Shown: positions 44,319 through 52,809, counted from the first letter of the stretch. The stretch is 64,000 nucleotides of DNA from Bacteroides sedimenti (GCF_040365225.1 NZ_AP028055.1:558001-622000), one strand, 5' to 3'. Made by a program: numbers and translations. The notes: generated by a model from the sequence alone, not told the origin.

Positions 44319-44819
44319 ATGAAAATAGGGCCAATAGCATTGTTGCTTATATTATTGTTTACAAGTGGATGTGCTCATATAGCTAAATCGAAAAATGTTA
44401 TAGGGGACAATATTTTGTCAATGGAGCTCTCAAGAATAATTATCAATAATGAAAAAGTTGATTCGCTGATAGCCATTGTAATTAGTAATAATCAGAATTA
44501 TTTGAATGCTAAGAATTGCTTTTTGTTAATAGAAAAGATAAAAGGTGATAATGATACAAATTATGTAAATATCATGATTTATGAGAGAGCAAAATTTGTT
44601 TTAAACTGCTCTAGTAATGAATATCCAATTCTGGGCTATTTTGAAGTAAATAATCAAACTGTTTTGATTGTTGGAAATTTGCAATTTGATAAAATGCTAA
44701 TATTAGACGAAAAGAAAATATTTACTTTTAAATGTAATATAACTAGTAAAAAAAAGGTAGTTCCACCACCACCATCAATGTATAATCCACCTTTTTATAC
44801 TTTCCCATATGAAGAATGA
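44319..44819 (+). CDS. Orphan lipoprotein, 166 residues
   Basis: Lipoprotein signal MKIGPIALLLILLFTSGCAH (lipobox TSGC, Cys18). The mature part is AT-rich, rich in Asn, Ile and Lys, with a Pro-rich end (VVPPPPSMYNPPFYTFPYEE). No domain is recognised. It lies between the IS remnant and the duplicated GH9 tail. Like its neighbours it may be an orphan immunity or cassette gene of the Rhs island. Confidence 0.55.
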   Translation: MKIGPIALLLILLFTSGCAHIAKSKNVIGDNILSMELSRIIINNEKVDSLIAIVISNNQNYLNAKNCFLLIEKIKGDNDTNYVNIMIYERAKFVLNCSSNEYPILGYFEVNNQTVLIVGNLQFDKMLILDEKKIFTFKCNITSKKKVVPPPPSMYNPPFYTFPYEE

Positions 44820-44850
44820 GAAAACCTATAAATCAGAAATCCTATATATA

Positions 44851-44988
44851 GCAGCATATTAAATAAACGTCCCACGACATGAAGAATTACCACATTTTCG
44901 TGGGACGATTTCTATAAAGAGAAGCTTAGCAGACGGCTATTTTCTCAGTTCTATCTCTTGTTTAGCACCGTCAGTTTGCAATGACGAG
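44851..44988. repeat. Direct repeat A: copy of the GH9 3' end and terminator
   Basis: This 138-bp stretch matches 46834-46972 in the same orientation, at roughly 85-88 percent identity by eye. It includes the hairpin CGTCCCACGAC...GTGGGACG and, on the minus strand at 44937-44988, the last codons of the GH9 gene (SSLQTDGAKQEIELRK, stop) where the true gene has SSLQADGAKQEMELRK. The rest of the gene is absent. Confidence 0.9.
44937..44988 (-). pseudogene. C-terminal fragment of a GH9 gene
   Basis: The fragment encodes only the last 16 residues of the neighbouring GH9 enzyme plus its stop codon, and lies within direct repeat A. It has no start and is not a gene. It shows that a segment carrying the GH9 tail was duplicated or that cassettes were inserted beside it. 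Confidence 0.85.
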
Positions 44989-45015
44989 TTTACATATAAC
45001 GGAAATCAGTTTTAA

Positions 45016-45141
45016 AAGATTCATGAAACCAATGGATCTTCAAATATATATGGAGTTAAAGAATACAGCAATTTGTCAGACCTTGAAACTGAATTTTTCT
45101 ATGATGTAAATGACAAAAGAACAAAAACGTTTAATAAATAG
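45016..45141 (+). pseudogene. Second Rhs/YD-repeat fragment
   Basis: Translates as KIHETNGSSNIYGVKEYSNL, then SDLETEFFYDVNDKRTKTFN and a stop. It is parallel to the first Rhs remnant (GTKEYSNLSD ... FFYDVNGNMN), with the same EYSNLSD and FYDVN blocks. Only about 40 codons survive. It directly precedes the orphan gene at 45169, as the first remnant precedes the lipoprotein at 43235. Confidence 0.75.
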
Positions 45142-45168
45142 CTTTTATCCATTAAAATAGATTGAAGT

Positions 45169-45690
45169 ATGAAAAAAATACCATTGATTATTTTTCTATC
45201 ATTGATTTTTATAAGTAGTGCAAGTCAAGACGAATATCCGATTAGGAATGTATACTTAAATAAAGATGTTGTATTTAAATTAAATGTAAATGATACGATA
45301 AAGGGATTTGCCTATTTTATTTGTACCTTTACTATAAATAAAAGTGTATTGAGTGTATCTAAAATAAAAGTCGAAGATGTTATTCTTAAAAAAACATTAA
45401 ACTATCATTATCAAACAAAAGAAAGATCTTTGTTTGATAATGATATAAAAAAAGATTCAGCAGATCATTGGGGTCTTGTTGAGAGTAAAGAAAAATTGGA
45501 AGAAATCAATCTTATAAATCGAATACGTTTTTTAATAGATTCAACCCTAATTAATAATAAAGACAAAATTAAATTTAGTTATGATACATTAAGTATTCAA
45601 TGTTATGAAAATAGTAAATATAAGATGCAGAAAAGATCTATAATTCTATTCAAAGTTGCGCCTTTAAAAAATATCGGGAGCGTAAAATAA
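45169..45690 (+). CDS. Orphan secreted protein, 173 residues
   Basis: Signal peptide about 1-19 (MKKIPLIIFLSLIFISSAS-QD). The mature part is beta/alpha mixed with many Lys, Asn and Asp and no recognised domain. It follows the second Rhs fragment by 27 bases and probably belongs to the same cassette. An immunity role is conceivable but unproven. Confidence 0.55.
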   Translation: MKKIPLIIFLSLIFISSASQDEYPIRNVYLNKDVVFKLNVNDTIKGFAYFICTFTINKSVLSVSKIKVEDVILKKTLNYHYQTKERSLFDNDIKKDSADHWGLVESKEKLEEINLINRIRFLIDSTLINNKDKIKFSYDTLSIQCYENSKYKMQKRSIILFKVAPLKNIGSVK

Positions 45691-46212
45691 ACTGTGTCAT
45701 GCTTTCTTTTTCATAAATGTCTAGTCCTAATATAGTGTTACATAAAACGAAGTAAAGTTATGAGTAGTTTAAGAGTAGGTCTTGTTAAGCATATTCAAAG
45801 GTACTTTCAAATAATTGTTTGGTTGGAAATGTAGGATATTATTTATATTTTTAATGAGAACCCATAAATCAAAAAATCTTATATATAAAAACACATTAGG
45901 TATAAATAGTAAAAAAAGTAGCGTTGTTTAACAACTGCTCCAATAAACTAATTGATAGCATTGTTTAAAATATAATTGATTTTAATAATGCTTTACAATC
46001 ATTTAAAAAGAGGTCGATTTTTAATGATAATAAAATATATAATGATTTGCCTTAAATAGTAAAAAAGGTGAATTTACTAAACTCATTTTATCCATTAATT
46101 AAGTAATAATTGCATGAAGTTCAAATTTTTACAGAAATACCATCAAAACAGTTATTATTTATGTAAATGGTGCAGGTAATGTAACAGGTGTAAAACGTTA
46201 AGAAATTGAATT
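45691..46212. other. AT-rich cassette spacer
   Basis: About 520 bases with no intact gene. The stretch near 45855-45905 resembles 44818-44862 (GAGAA-CC-ATAAATCA, then TATATATA), suggesting repeated cassette borders. A short frame at about 46138-46201 reads IIYVNGAGNVTGVKR and a stop, perhaps another Rhs end. Confidence 0.45.
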
Positions 46213-46632
46213 ATGAAAAAAATAATATTCATATTGCTGTTGCTAAATGCTTTCTGCATAGTAAAAGTAAATTCTTGTAATAAAGATTGTGACGTAAATA
46301 TTGACTCGTTATTCAAGAAGAATCTTTCTTCAATGAAAAAAATGACGAGAGGTTCATCAAAGGATGTGTTAGTAAAAGAAAGAGATAATGTTGAATTCCT
46401 ATGGGCAATCTCACTTTTATCAGGTCAAAATTTTGCGTCATACCCAGGTAATACTGTTGTAAATGCTAAAATAATATTAGCAATAGAGAGTTGGTATAAG
46501 AAAAAGAAAAAGTATATCACATGTGATAAAATTAAAAAAGCATATTCATTTTTATATCCTCCTCCGTTTAGGAATATAGAAGAATTAAATAAGTATTTTG
46601 ATGAATTGGATCAAGTGGAAATAAAAGAATAA
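46213..46632 (+). CDS. Orphan secreted protein, 139 residues
   Basis: Signal peptide about 1-20 (MKKIIFILLLLNAFCIVKVN), then a small helical protein with Cys pairs near the start (SCNKDCDV) and ITCDKIKKAYSFLYPPPFRN. No known domain is recognised. A strong terminator follows at 46676. It is the last of the four orphan exported genes of the island. Confidence 0.55.
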   Translation: MKKIIFILLLLNAFCIVKVNSCNKDCDVNIDSLFKKNLSSMKKMTRGSSKDVLVKERDNVEFLWAISLLSGQNFASYPGNTVVNAKIILAIESWYKKKKKYITCDKIKKAYSFLYPPPFRNIEELNKYFDELDQVEIKE

Positions 46633-46675
46633 TTAGCAAGTTTGTGCTTTTGCTCGACTAAAACTGAATAGATAG

Positions 46676-46719
46676 AACTCCCGTTGGTCTGTGTAAAAGC
46701 GACCGGTGGGAGTTTTTTT
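46676..46719 (+). terminator. Terminator of the last cassette gene
   Basis: AACTCCCGTTGGTC pairs with GACCGGTGGGAGTT, followed by seven Ts. Confidence 0.85.
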
Positions 46720-46833
46720 CGATAATGCTTAAAGAACGTTGGGGTGACAAGGTTCAAGGCGGGATTATTTTGCGGATAAAGCATATTCGGATAAAGTTTG
46801 CATGTCTTGAGTTGATACTAAATAGAGATATCA

Positions 46834-46972
46834 GCAGCATATTACAAAAATCGTCCCACGACATGTAGAATTATCACATTGTCGTGGGACGATTTTTATA
46901 AATAGAAGCTTCGCAAACGGCTATTTTCTCAGTTCCATCTCTTGTTTAGCCCCGTCGGCCTGTAATGACGAG
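46834..46972. repeat. Direct repeat B: GH9 3' end and terminator
   Basis: The parent copy of the 138-bp repeat at 44851. It comprises the real terminator and the last 17 codons of the intact GH9 gene. The two copies flank 1.85 kb holding an Rhs fragment and two orphan genes. Confidence 0.9.
46846..46897 (-). terminator. Terminator of the GH9 operon
   Basis: A 17-bp perfect stem (AAAAATCGTCCCACGAC at 46846 with its complement ending at 46897) with T-tracts on both strands, 24 bases past the GH9 stop. It can work in both directions. Confidence 0.9.
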
Positions 46973-48723
46973 AAAGGGTAGGTGAGGCTTGCCGTTCCGT
47001 CCATTGTGGGTTCGTTGGACGAATAGTCGCCTACACAATCGTGATAAACCATTTCGTCGGGCTGGAATTGGTCGTACGTTTCTCCGTCTGTGAGAACCAC
47101 TCCTCGCAGACTTTTGAAGATATTCTGATAAACCGGACCATCTACCAGTCCTCCGGTAGGATTGCCGCCTCCCATGGCTGTAATAGCTGCATGAGGTTTG
47201 GAAGGGAAATCTCCATTCTTGGGGAAATCAATAATCATGCTAGTTCCCCATGGATTGCATCCCAGCAGCCAGTCCACCAGAGACGATTCCATTTCTTCGT
47301 AACGTAAGTCACCGGTCAGTTCACGGTACAACCGACATTGCGTAATCATGGCAGTAACCAGATTATTGGAACACCAAATAAATGGTACACCCACCAGGAA
47401 AGGCGAATCTTTTCCTTTCTGGTACACATTCTCAATTCCGGTACGCAGTTTCCTTATGAATTCCTTGCTTACCCTTGCATCACCATCGATATTAGCCAGC
47501 AAGTAATGCCCCATATTCATAAAGGGATACCATTGATAATGGCGTGCGCTGTCGGCTCCCATCCACGGTGTAACAGGCTCTTTCCGTCCATATTCCAGGG
47601 CTGCACTCAGGTATTTCTTGTCTTTGGTCACTTTGTAAAGCTGTGCGCTGGCAAGCTCCATGTCGTCGGTCCAGTTTTCTTCTTCGTAGATATAAGGCGA
47701 TTTAACCGAAGCGGTCTGACAATTCCCCGGGTTGGCAGCACCAAACTGCCATGCATTATCGGCTTTTGCTCCAATTTGTCGGGCAAACTCGGGATAGAAA
47801 GGTTTCAATATTTCCGCTCCGAGTGAAAAGCACGATGCAAATTTTCCGGCTGTTGATGCTATGCCGGTGGTTGCATTGGTGAATGGGCCACGTACCTGTG
47901 GTTTCCCGGTGCAAAAGTATACCGGACGACCCAGTCCCGGTCCGTATCCATAGTCCACTTTATCCTCCGTTGGCTTGCGGAAGTTGGCATGGTCGCGGTC
48001 GTCGGCAATCTGATTATACATTTCTCCTTTGTCCGGATTCATCCGGTTAAGCCAGTCGAGCCCCCATTTAATTTCATCCACAATGTCCGGAATTCCGTTG
48101 GCTCCAGGCAATCCGGCTGCATCATGCTCGTCCTTGAACGATTTTGGGTTTTGCTGATATGCAAACATCATCTGGTAGATGGCGTTGGCCGAGGTGGTGG
48201 TATATTGCAGATAATCCGAAGCGTCGTGCCATCCGCCACGCACATCAATCTTCTGTCCTGTTTTAGTAGGGTGATAAACAATGTATCCGTCGTGTACATG
48301 GCAGCTGTCTTTCAGGAACGGATTATATCCGCATCGCTGAAACCGCATGTAGTTGAGCAGAACGTCGGCTGTTCCGTCGTAAATTCTGGTACCGATGGGG
48401 AAGACGGGCGATTTGTATTTGCCGCATTTCAGGTAATAATTCCCTGTAGACTGGAATGTGCTGAAATCCAGCCGGAACACACTCTTCATCTTTCCGAATT
48501 TGGGCACCTCTTTTACTGAGCTGAATCGTTTCACAATCTTTCCGTTGGTCGCATCGACCAATGAAAAATCGCCCAAACGACTTTTTTCATCGCTCATAAA
48601 AACCGCCACCTTCTTCGATTTGGGCAGATATCCCACCTGATTTATTCTTATCCATGCCTCAGCCTGAGCCGAAAGTGCTGAAATAAGGCAGCACAGCGTA
48701 ATAAAATACTTCGTTTTCTTCAT
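46921..48723 (-). CDS. GH9 glycoside hydrolase
   Basis: A 600-residue exported enzyme: signal peptide 1-22, N-terminal cellulase Ig-like domain (IRINQVGYLPKSKKVAVF, 25-42), then the (alpha/alpha)6 GH9 barrel. Catalytic base motif VRGGWHDASDYLQY (Asp167, Asp170); the C-terminal acid motif is GDYSSNEPTMDGTA (Glu near 571). GH9 holds endoglucanases, but also exo-acting beta-glucosidases and exo-beta-glucosaminidases. The neighbours (SIS sugar-phosphate protein, MFS, ROK kinase) suggest release of a monosaccharide or small glycoside that is then imported. I therefore lean to an exo-acting enzyme on a beta-glucoside or glucosaminide. It is the last gene of a four-gene operon; its start abuts the SIS stop. 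Confidence 0.88.
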   Translation of the reverse strand: MKKTKYFITLCCLISALSAQAEAWIRINQVGYLPKSKKVAVFMSDEKSRLGDFSLVDATNGKIVKRFSSVKEVPKFGKMKSVFRLDFSTFQSTGNYYLKCGKYKSPVFPIGTRIYDGTADVLLNYMRFQRCGYNPFLKDSCHVHDGYIVYHPTKTGQKIDVRGGWHDASDYLQYTTTSANAIYQMMFAYQQNPKSFKDEHDAAGLPGANGIPDIVDEIKWGLDWLNRMNPDKGEMYNQIADDRDHANFRKPTEDKVDYGYGPGLGRPVYFCTGKPQVRGPFTNATTGIASTAGKFASCFSLGAEILKPFYPEFARQIGAKADNAWQFGAANPGNCQTASVKSPYIYEEENWTDDMELASAQLYKVTKDKKYLSAALEYGRKEPVTPWMGADSARHYQWYPFMNMGHYLLANIDGDARVSKEFIRKLRTGIENVYQKGKDSPFLVGVPFIWCSNNLVTAMITQCRLYRELTGDLRYEEMESSLVDWLLGCNPWGTSMIIDFPKNGDFPSKPHAAITAMGGGNPTGGLVDGPVYQNIFKSLRGVVLTDGETYDQFQPDEMVYHDCVGDYSSNEPTMDGTASLTYPFSSLQADGAKQEMELRK

Positions 48724-49484
48724 TATAACACCTTTACACGTTTTTTGTACTCTGAAATGGCTTCGTCCAGTCTCTCACGGGCAGTAGTATCACCCGGAAT
48801 GTTATGCGACGGGTGAATGTGAAGTTTTACTCCCCGGCTTTCTAGTATCTCGGCAACAGTTGTAATTGTCATCCATACCATGGTAACAAACCCAAGGGTG
48901 GAAAGTGGACCCACTTTGTCATAATGATGTTTCAATGGAACGGATGCATCTTCCAATGGAACGCACGAGTCAACAACTACATCGGCTATCTCAAACAGAG
49001 TCTTGCCACAGGAGTGGCGGGTAGTTTTTCCTGCTGATGCACCTGCAGAACCGAATACTATCACTTTCATTCCTCTCTTTTGAGCTTCGAGTGCCATATC
49101 GATATTTACGGCATTGATACCGGTATGCGAAAAAATCCACATGGTATCTTGTGGAACAAAATCGTAGTTCTTCATAATTTCCACACCGTATCCCTCTTCT
49201 CTTTCAAGAAAAAGGAATTGATGGATGCCCATCTGACCGATAATCTGGGTAAAGAAGGTGAGTGGCATTTCACACAGTGGGTGAAAACCAACGAAACTAC
49301 CGATGCGTGGATACATCTCTTCAACAGGAATTGTAGCATGACCGCATCCAAATGTATGAACCCAGCGTCCAGCTTCAATTGAATCGGCCATCAAAGTCGC
49401 CGCTTTCTTAATGTTTTCCAATTGGGTTGCTTCAATTCTGTCCATTGCAGCGTGCGCATTTTTTAACCATTCTAGTGCCAACAT
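48723..49484 (-). CDS. SIS-domain sugar isomerase-like protein
   Basis: A 253-residue cytoplasmic protein of the sugar isomerase (SIS) fold, near the UPF0309 group: IEAGRWVHTFGCGHATIPVEEM (about 37-58), DTMWIFSHTGINAVNIDMALEAQKRGMKVIVFGS (SIS Ser/Thr phosphate loop) and PLSTLGFVTMVWMTITTVAEIL. SIS proteins bind phosphosugars and act as isomerases or regulators. The exact reaction is unknown. It lies between the MFS (11-base gap) and GH9 (one-base overlap) in one operon. Confidence 0.8.
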   Translation of the reverse strand: MLALEWLKNAHAAMDRIEATQLENIKKAATLMADSIEAGRWVHTFGCGHATIPVEEMYPRIGSFVGFHPLCEMPLTFFTQIIGQMGIHQFLFLEREEGYGVEIMKNYDFVPQDTMWIFSHTGINAVNIDMALEAQKRGMKVIVFGSAGASAGKTTRHSCGKTLFEIADVVVDSCVPLEDASVPLKHHYDKVGPLSTLGFVTMVWMTITTVAEILESRGVKLHIHPSHNIPGDTTARERLDEAISEYKKRVKVL

Positions 49485-49495
49485 AATATAAAATT

Positions 49496-50659
49496 TTAAA
49501 GATGAATATTAGCCTTCCTTTTCGAATAGGTGAAAAGGAAAAGCATAATTGTTAATGATGTAATCGCGATAAACGGGTAGCAGGCAATTCCCACTGCTCC
49601 CGAAAGTAATCCTACCAGATTGTTCAGCAGATTGTTTCCTATAAGTGCCACGGTGAGGGCAATGCTGAAGGCCGTTCCCGACAGTTCCGAAAAAGCGGAA
49701 CCAATAATCCCTAGAATAATAGGAAAGGTAGACGATAGTCCGACTCCGATGCAAATCATTCCGAAAAAGGCCCTCCAGTATGAAGGACTGATAAGTAAAA
49801 GAAATCCGAAAATAGCCAGTGATAAACTACTTATCAGAATGGTTTTTGCAGTTGTCTTCTTGAGAAGCCAAATCAGAATTAACCTTGTAATGGTTAAACC
49901 TGCCACCATTCCGATGATTGTGAGCATGGCGTCCGATTTACTGATTACCGTACTACTGGTAAGATAAAGGGCTGTCCAGTTGTTGCTTATCCCTTCAATG
50001 CCACTCTGAAAGAAAAGAATAAAGGCCAGAAGAACCAGCGTCTTGTTTTTGAGCAACCTAAGACTCTCCTTTATTGGAAATCCGCTTGATTGCTTGGCTA
50101 TTGGGTATTTTATGGATGAGCAGTAGATGATAAGTAATAACATCAATCCGCCTAATGCAGCAAGGATATTTTCGTGTGAATAATAATGAGTAAGAAAACT
50201 CAGCAATACCGGTATGCCCAGGGCACCTATTCCATAGAATGCTCCTAGCAGACTGAGGTGTGCCTGCTTTTTGCTGTTGTCATATATATCAGAAACCAGC
50301 GCATTGGTTTCTCCGTTCAAAATTCCACCTCCGAAACCGATGCACAAAATAGAAACCTGCAGCAGCTCCACGCTTTTCAGAAAAGCAATCCCTTCTAACC
50401 CTATTAGAACAAGAAGGCAGCTAACATTGAGTAATGTTTTATATCCATAACGGTCCATAACCGGTCCAAAAAGAAGGGAACCGGCAAGCATGCCAATAGG
50501 CAGAAAGGCTACCAATGAAGTGGCCTGGATAGGTGTAAGCGACAACCTTTCTGTAAGTACAGGCAGCATGGCACCCAGCACGATCATGGCAATTCCGAAG
50601 AAACACATGCCGATGCAGGCAGAAACAAAGACTTGTTTGGTGTTATAACTGTTTTTCAT
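49496..50659 (-). CDS. MFS transporter
   Basis: A 387-residue inner-membrane protein with about 12 helices and the MFS signature between helices 2 and 3 (GPVMDRYGYKTLL, about 65-77). It probably brings the product of the GH9 enzyme into the cell. Its start overlaps the end of the ROK gene by 17 bases, so translation is coupled. Substrate not determined. Confidence 0.82.
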   Translation of the reverse strand: MKNSYNTKQVFVSACIGMCFFGIAMIVLGAMLPVLTERLSLTPIQATSLVAFLPIGMLAGSLLFGPVMDRYGYKTLLNVSCLLVLIGLEGIAFLKSVELLQVSILCIGFGGGILNGETNALVSDIYDNSKKQAHLSLLGAFYGIGALGIPVLLSFLTHYYSHENILAALGGLMLLLIIYCSSIKYPIAKQSSGFPIKESLRLLKNKTLVLLAFILFFQSGIEGISNNWTALYLTSSTVISKSDAMLTIIGMVAGLTITRLILIWLLKKTTAKTILISSLSLAIFGFLLLISPSYWRAFFGMICIGVGLSSTFPIILGIIGSAFSELSGTAFSIALTVALIGNNLLNNLVGLLSGAVGIACYPFIAITSLTIMLFLFTYSKRKANIHL

Positions 50660-51614
50660 CTTCCTTATTTTTAATGGCTAAATAGGCTGCTCCGATTAGT
50701 CCGGCATTTCCCGAGAGTTGAGAAGGAACGTATTCTACCTGCCGGATGCTGATAGGTTGTGCCCATTTACGTGACTCTTTGTATATGTCCGGAATGAATT
50801 TTGCGGCTGGACCAAAGACACCGCCACCCCATATTATTTTTTGCGGATTGAATATGCTCACCATGTTTGCCGAAGCCATTCCCCACATTTCAATTGCTTT
50901 CTTAATTACCTGTTCAGCTATCGGGTCTCCTTCGTCAAGTGCTGCAAACACATCTTGTGCAGTAACCCTTACAATAGGCTTTTGTCTTAACTTTCCTTTG
51001 TATGTTTTCGAACGGTATATCTCGTCTTTTGCCCGAGCGCCTATGCCACTACCTGAAGCATAATATTCAAAACAGCCGCAACTGTCGTATTCCGGCAGGT
51101 AGGGTGGTTGCAAAGCCATCCACCCACAAGCACCCACAATATCGTTGGCTCCGTGAAACAGACGCCCATCCATCATAATTCCCATTCCTATTCCGGTGCC
51201 AACCGCAATAAAAATGGCACTGTGACAATCCTTTGCACTTCCTTGCCACAGTTCTCCATAGAGATAGCAGGTGCGGTCACTGTCAATATACAGCCCGATG
51301 GCAGGATCTTGAATGCAACTCCTTAATTGTTCATGCAATGGATAATCTTCCCATCCCGGAATATTGGGTGCCCATACCCTTCCCGTTTGAGAATAGGCAA
51401 TTCCAGGAACACATACCCCAACACTGTCTATTTGGATCCGTTTGGATGAGGCTGTAGCCAGTAGTCTTTTCAGTGAATGCGCTGCCAGTTCGCCCACTTC
51501 ACTACCGATTCTGCCACTTAATAAGTTTTTGCGGTGATATAGCATCTCGCCTTCTGGAGTAAAGATAGCTGATGATATTTTAGTGCCGCCTATGTCAATT
51601 GCAATCGACGCCAT
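50643..51614 (-). CDS. Atypical ROK-family kinase-like protein
   Basis: A 323-residue cytoplasmic protein of the ROK (repressor, ORF, kinase) sugar-kinase family: N-terminal ATP loop SIAIDIGGTKISSA (3-16), GVCVPGI (66-72), catalytic Asp113 in YIDSDRTC, and AVGTGIGMGIMMDG (137-150). In ordinary ROK sugar kinases the next block reads GExGH, where Glu and His bind sugar and zinc. Here it is GACGW (161-165), so Glu is Ala162 and His is Trp165. The zinc Cys cluster is also partial (SCGCFEYYAS). The enzyme may use a changed substrate or have a regulatory role. It is the first gene of the GH9 operon. Confidence 0.8.
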   Translation of the reverse strand: MASIAIDIGGTKISSAIFTPEGEMLYHRKNLLSGRIGSEVGELAAHSLKRLLATASSKRIQIDSVGVCVPGIAYSQTGRVWAPNIPGWEDYPLHEQLRSCIQDPAIGLYIDSDRTCYLYGELWQGSAKDCHSAIFIAVGTGIGMGIMMDGRLFHGANDIVGACGWMALQPPYLPEYDSCGCFEYYASGSGIGARAKDEIYRSKTYKGKLRQKPIVRVTAQDVFAALDEGDPIAEQVIKKAIEMWGMASANMVSIFNPQKIIWGGGVFGPAAKFIPDIYKESRKWAQPISIRQVEYVPSQLSGNAGLIGAAYLAIKNKEDEKQL

Positions 51615-51646
51615 AATTGGATAGATTTAAGGTAATGTTCTATTCG

Positions 51647-51654
51647 CAAATATA
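51647..51654 (-). promoter_or_regulatory. Candidate -7 box for the ROK-MFS-SIS-GH9 operon
   Basis: Reads TATATTTG on the minus strand, 32 bases before ATG 51614. Confidence 0.55.
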
Positions 51655-51874
51655 GGCTTATGTTTGAATATATCAAACTAAACAGACCTTTACTTAGCTA
51701 TTATTATGTATAAAATATGTTTGCGAACATTAATAAATGTGTTGTATTTCATCGCATGAATTGATTTATATTTTGTATACAATTGATATATACTGAAATA
51801 TTTTTTGTTTGGAAATCTATTTCTTATTGTTGGTTAATGAATATTCACATTTCTGTTTATTGTTTAAATATAAT

Positions 51875-51895
51875 CACATTTAGTTGATAAATGTG
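51875..51895. promoter_or_regulatory. Perfect palindrome CACATTT-N7-AAATGTG, candidate operator
   Basis: CACATTT (51875-51881) and AAATGTG (51889-51895) form a perfect 7+7 inverted repeat directly against the TATCTTTG box of the creatininase gene. More half sites lie in the same region (CACATTT at 51846, AAATGTG at 51735). The arrangement is that of a repressor or activator operator serving the divergent promoters. Confidence 0.6.
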
Positions 51896-51903
51896 TATCT
51901 TTG
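51896..51903 (+). promoter_or_regulatory. Candidate -7 box for the creatininase-family gene
   Basis: TATCTTTG, an exact match, 30 bases before ATG 51934. Confidence 0.55.
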
Positions 51904-51933
51904 TATTTTGTTAAGAACATAAAAATGTATAGT

Positions 51934-52692
51934 ATGAATAAAGAAATAGATCTTTCGGTAAGCTGCTATGGGGCAGTTAAAGATTTGCATTACGATGTGG
52001 CCATTCTTCCCTGGGGAGCAACTGAACCACATAATTATCATCTGCCTTATCTTACAGATTGTATAGCACCTAAAGAAATTGCAGTAATGGCAGCAGAACT
52101 GGCTCTAAAAGAGTCTGGGGTTCGTTGCATGGTGATGCCGCCTATATCTTTGGGCTCGCAAAATCCGGGACAGATTGGACTGAGCTTTTGTATCCATGCC
52201 CGTTATGAAACTCAGTTTGCAATACTGACTGACGTGGTTGCTTCACTCCGGGCTCAAGGAATGAATAAACTGATTATTTTCAGTGGTCATGGAGGGAATA
52301 ATTTTAAAAACATGATTCGTGATTTGGCTTTTACTTATCCTGATTTCTTGATTGTGCAGTCGGACTGGTTCACAATTTTACCTGCAAAAGAATATTTTGA
52401 AGCTGTTATCGATGATCATGCTGGTGAGTTGGAAACATCGGTAATGATGCATCTTCATCCGGAACTCGTAGATTTGAGCATTGCCGGGAAAGGAGAATCG
52501 CAGCCTTTTGCCATCGCTGCTCTCAACGACAAAATTGGTTGGACTCCAAGACACTGGAATCGTGCTACCAAAGATACAGGAGTAGGTAACCCGGAAAAAG
52601 CTACTGCAGCTAAAGGTGAGAGATATGTAAATGATTTGGTACCTGTAATAGCTCGTTTGTTTGCAGAAGTAGGAAAGGGTGAGCTTTATTAA
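51934..52692 (+). CDS. Creatininase-family amidohydrolase
   Basis: About 252 residues of the creatininase/creatinine amidohydrolase fold. Metal ligands are visible: PWGATEPHNYHLPYLTD (Glu31, His33, His36, Asp42 region), SGHGGNN (about 116-122) and DDHAGELETSVMM (about 163-175) with the conserved Glu. Family members hydrolyse cyclic amides such as creatinine or act in cofactor biosynthesis. The true substrate is unknown here. I use ATG 51934, with ATG 51925 as alternative; the longer frame from 51901 overlaps the promoter. It is divergent from the ROK operon and shares its control region, so may be part of the same regulon. Confidence 0.85.
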   Translation: MNKEIDLSVSCYGAVKDLHYDVAILPWGATEPHNYHLPYLTDCIAPKEIAVMAAELALKESGVRCMVMPPISLGSQNPGQIGLSFCIHARYETQFAILTDVVASLRAQGMNKLIIFSGHGGNNFKNMIRDLAFTYPDFLIVQSDWFTILPAKEYFEAVIDDHAGELETSVMMHLHPELVDLSIAGKGESQPFAIAALNDKIGWTPRHWNRATKDTGVGNPEKATAAKGERYVNDLVPVIARLFAEVGKGELY

Positions 52693-52704
52693 ATAAAATA
52701 ATAA

Positions 52705-52734
52705 CAGAATGGAGTAAGCTGATTCTCCATTCTG
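52705..52734 (+). terminator. Hairpin after the creatininase-family gene
   Basis: CAGAATGGAG pairs with CTCCATTCTG around a 10-base loop, 12 bases past the stop. No T-tract follows, so it may only stabilise the mRNA end. Confidence 0.45.
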
Positions 52735-52765
52735 AAAGTCAAAGCCTGTAAATAGCTTTAATCAT

Positions 52766-52809
52766 AAAATCCATTTCCAACTGATGCTGTCGATTGGAAA
52801 TGGATTTTA
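52766..52809. terminator. Bidirectional terminator between convergent genes
   Basis: TAAAATCCATTTCCAA pairs with TTGGAAATGGATTTTA. It is flanked by A- and T-rich tails on both strands and lies between the creatininase and deaminase stops. Confidence 0.85.
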
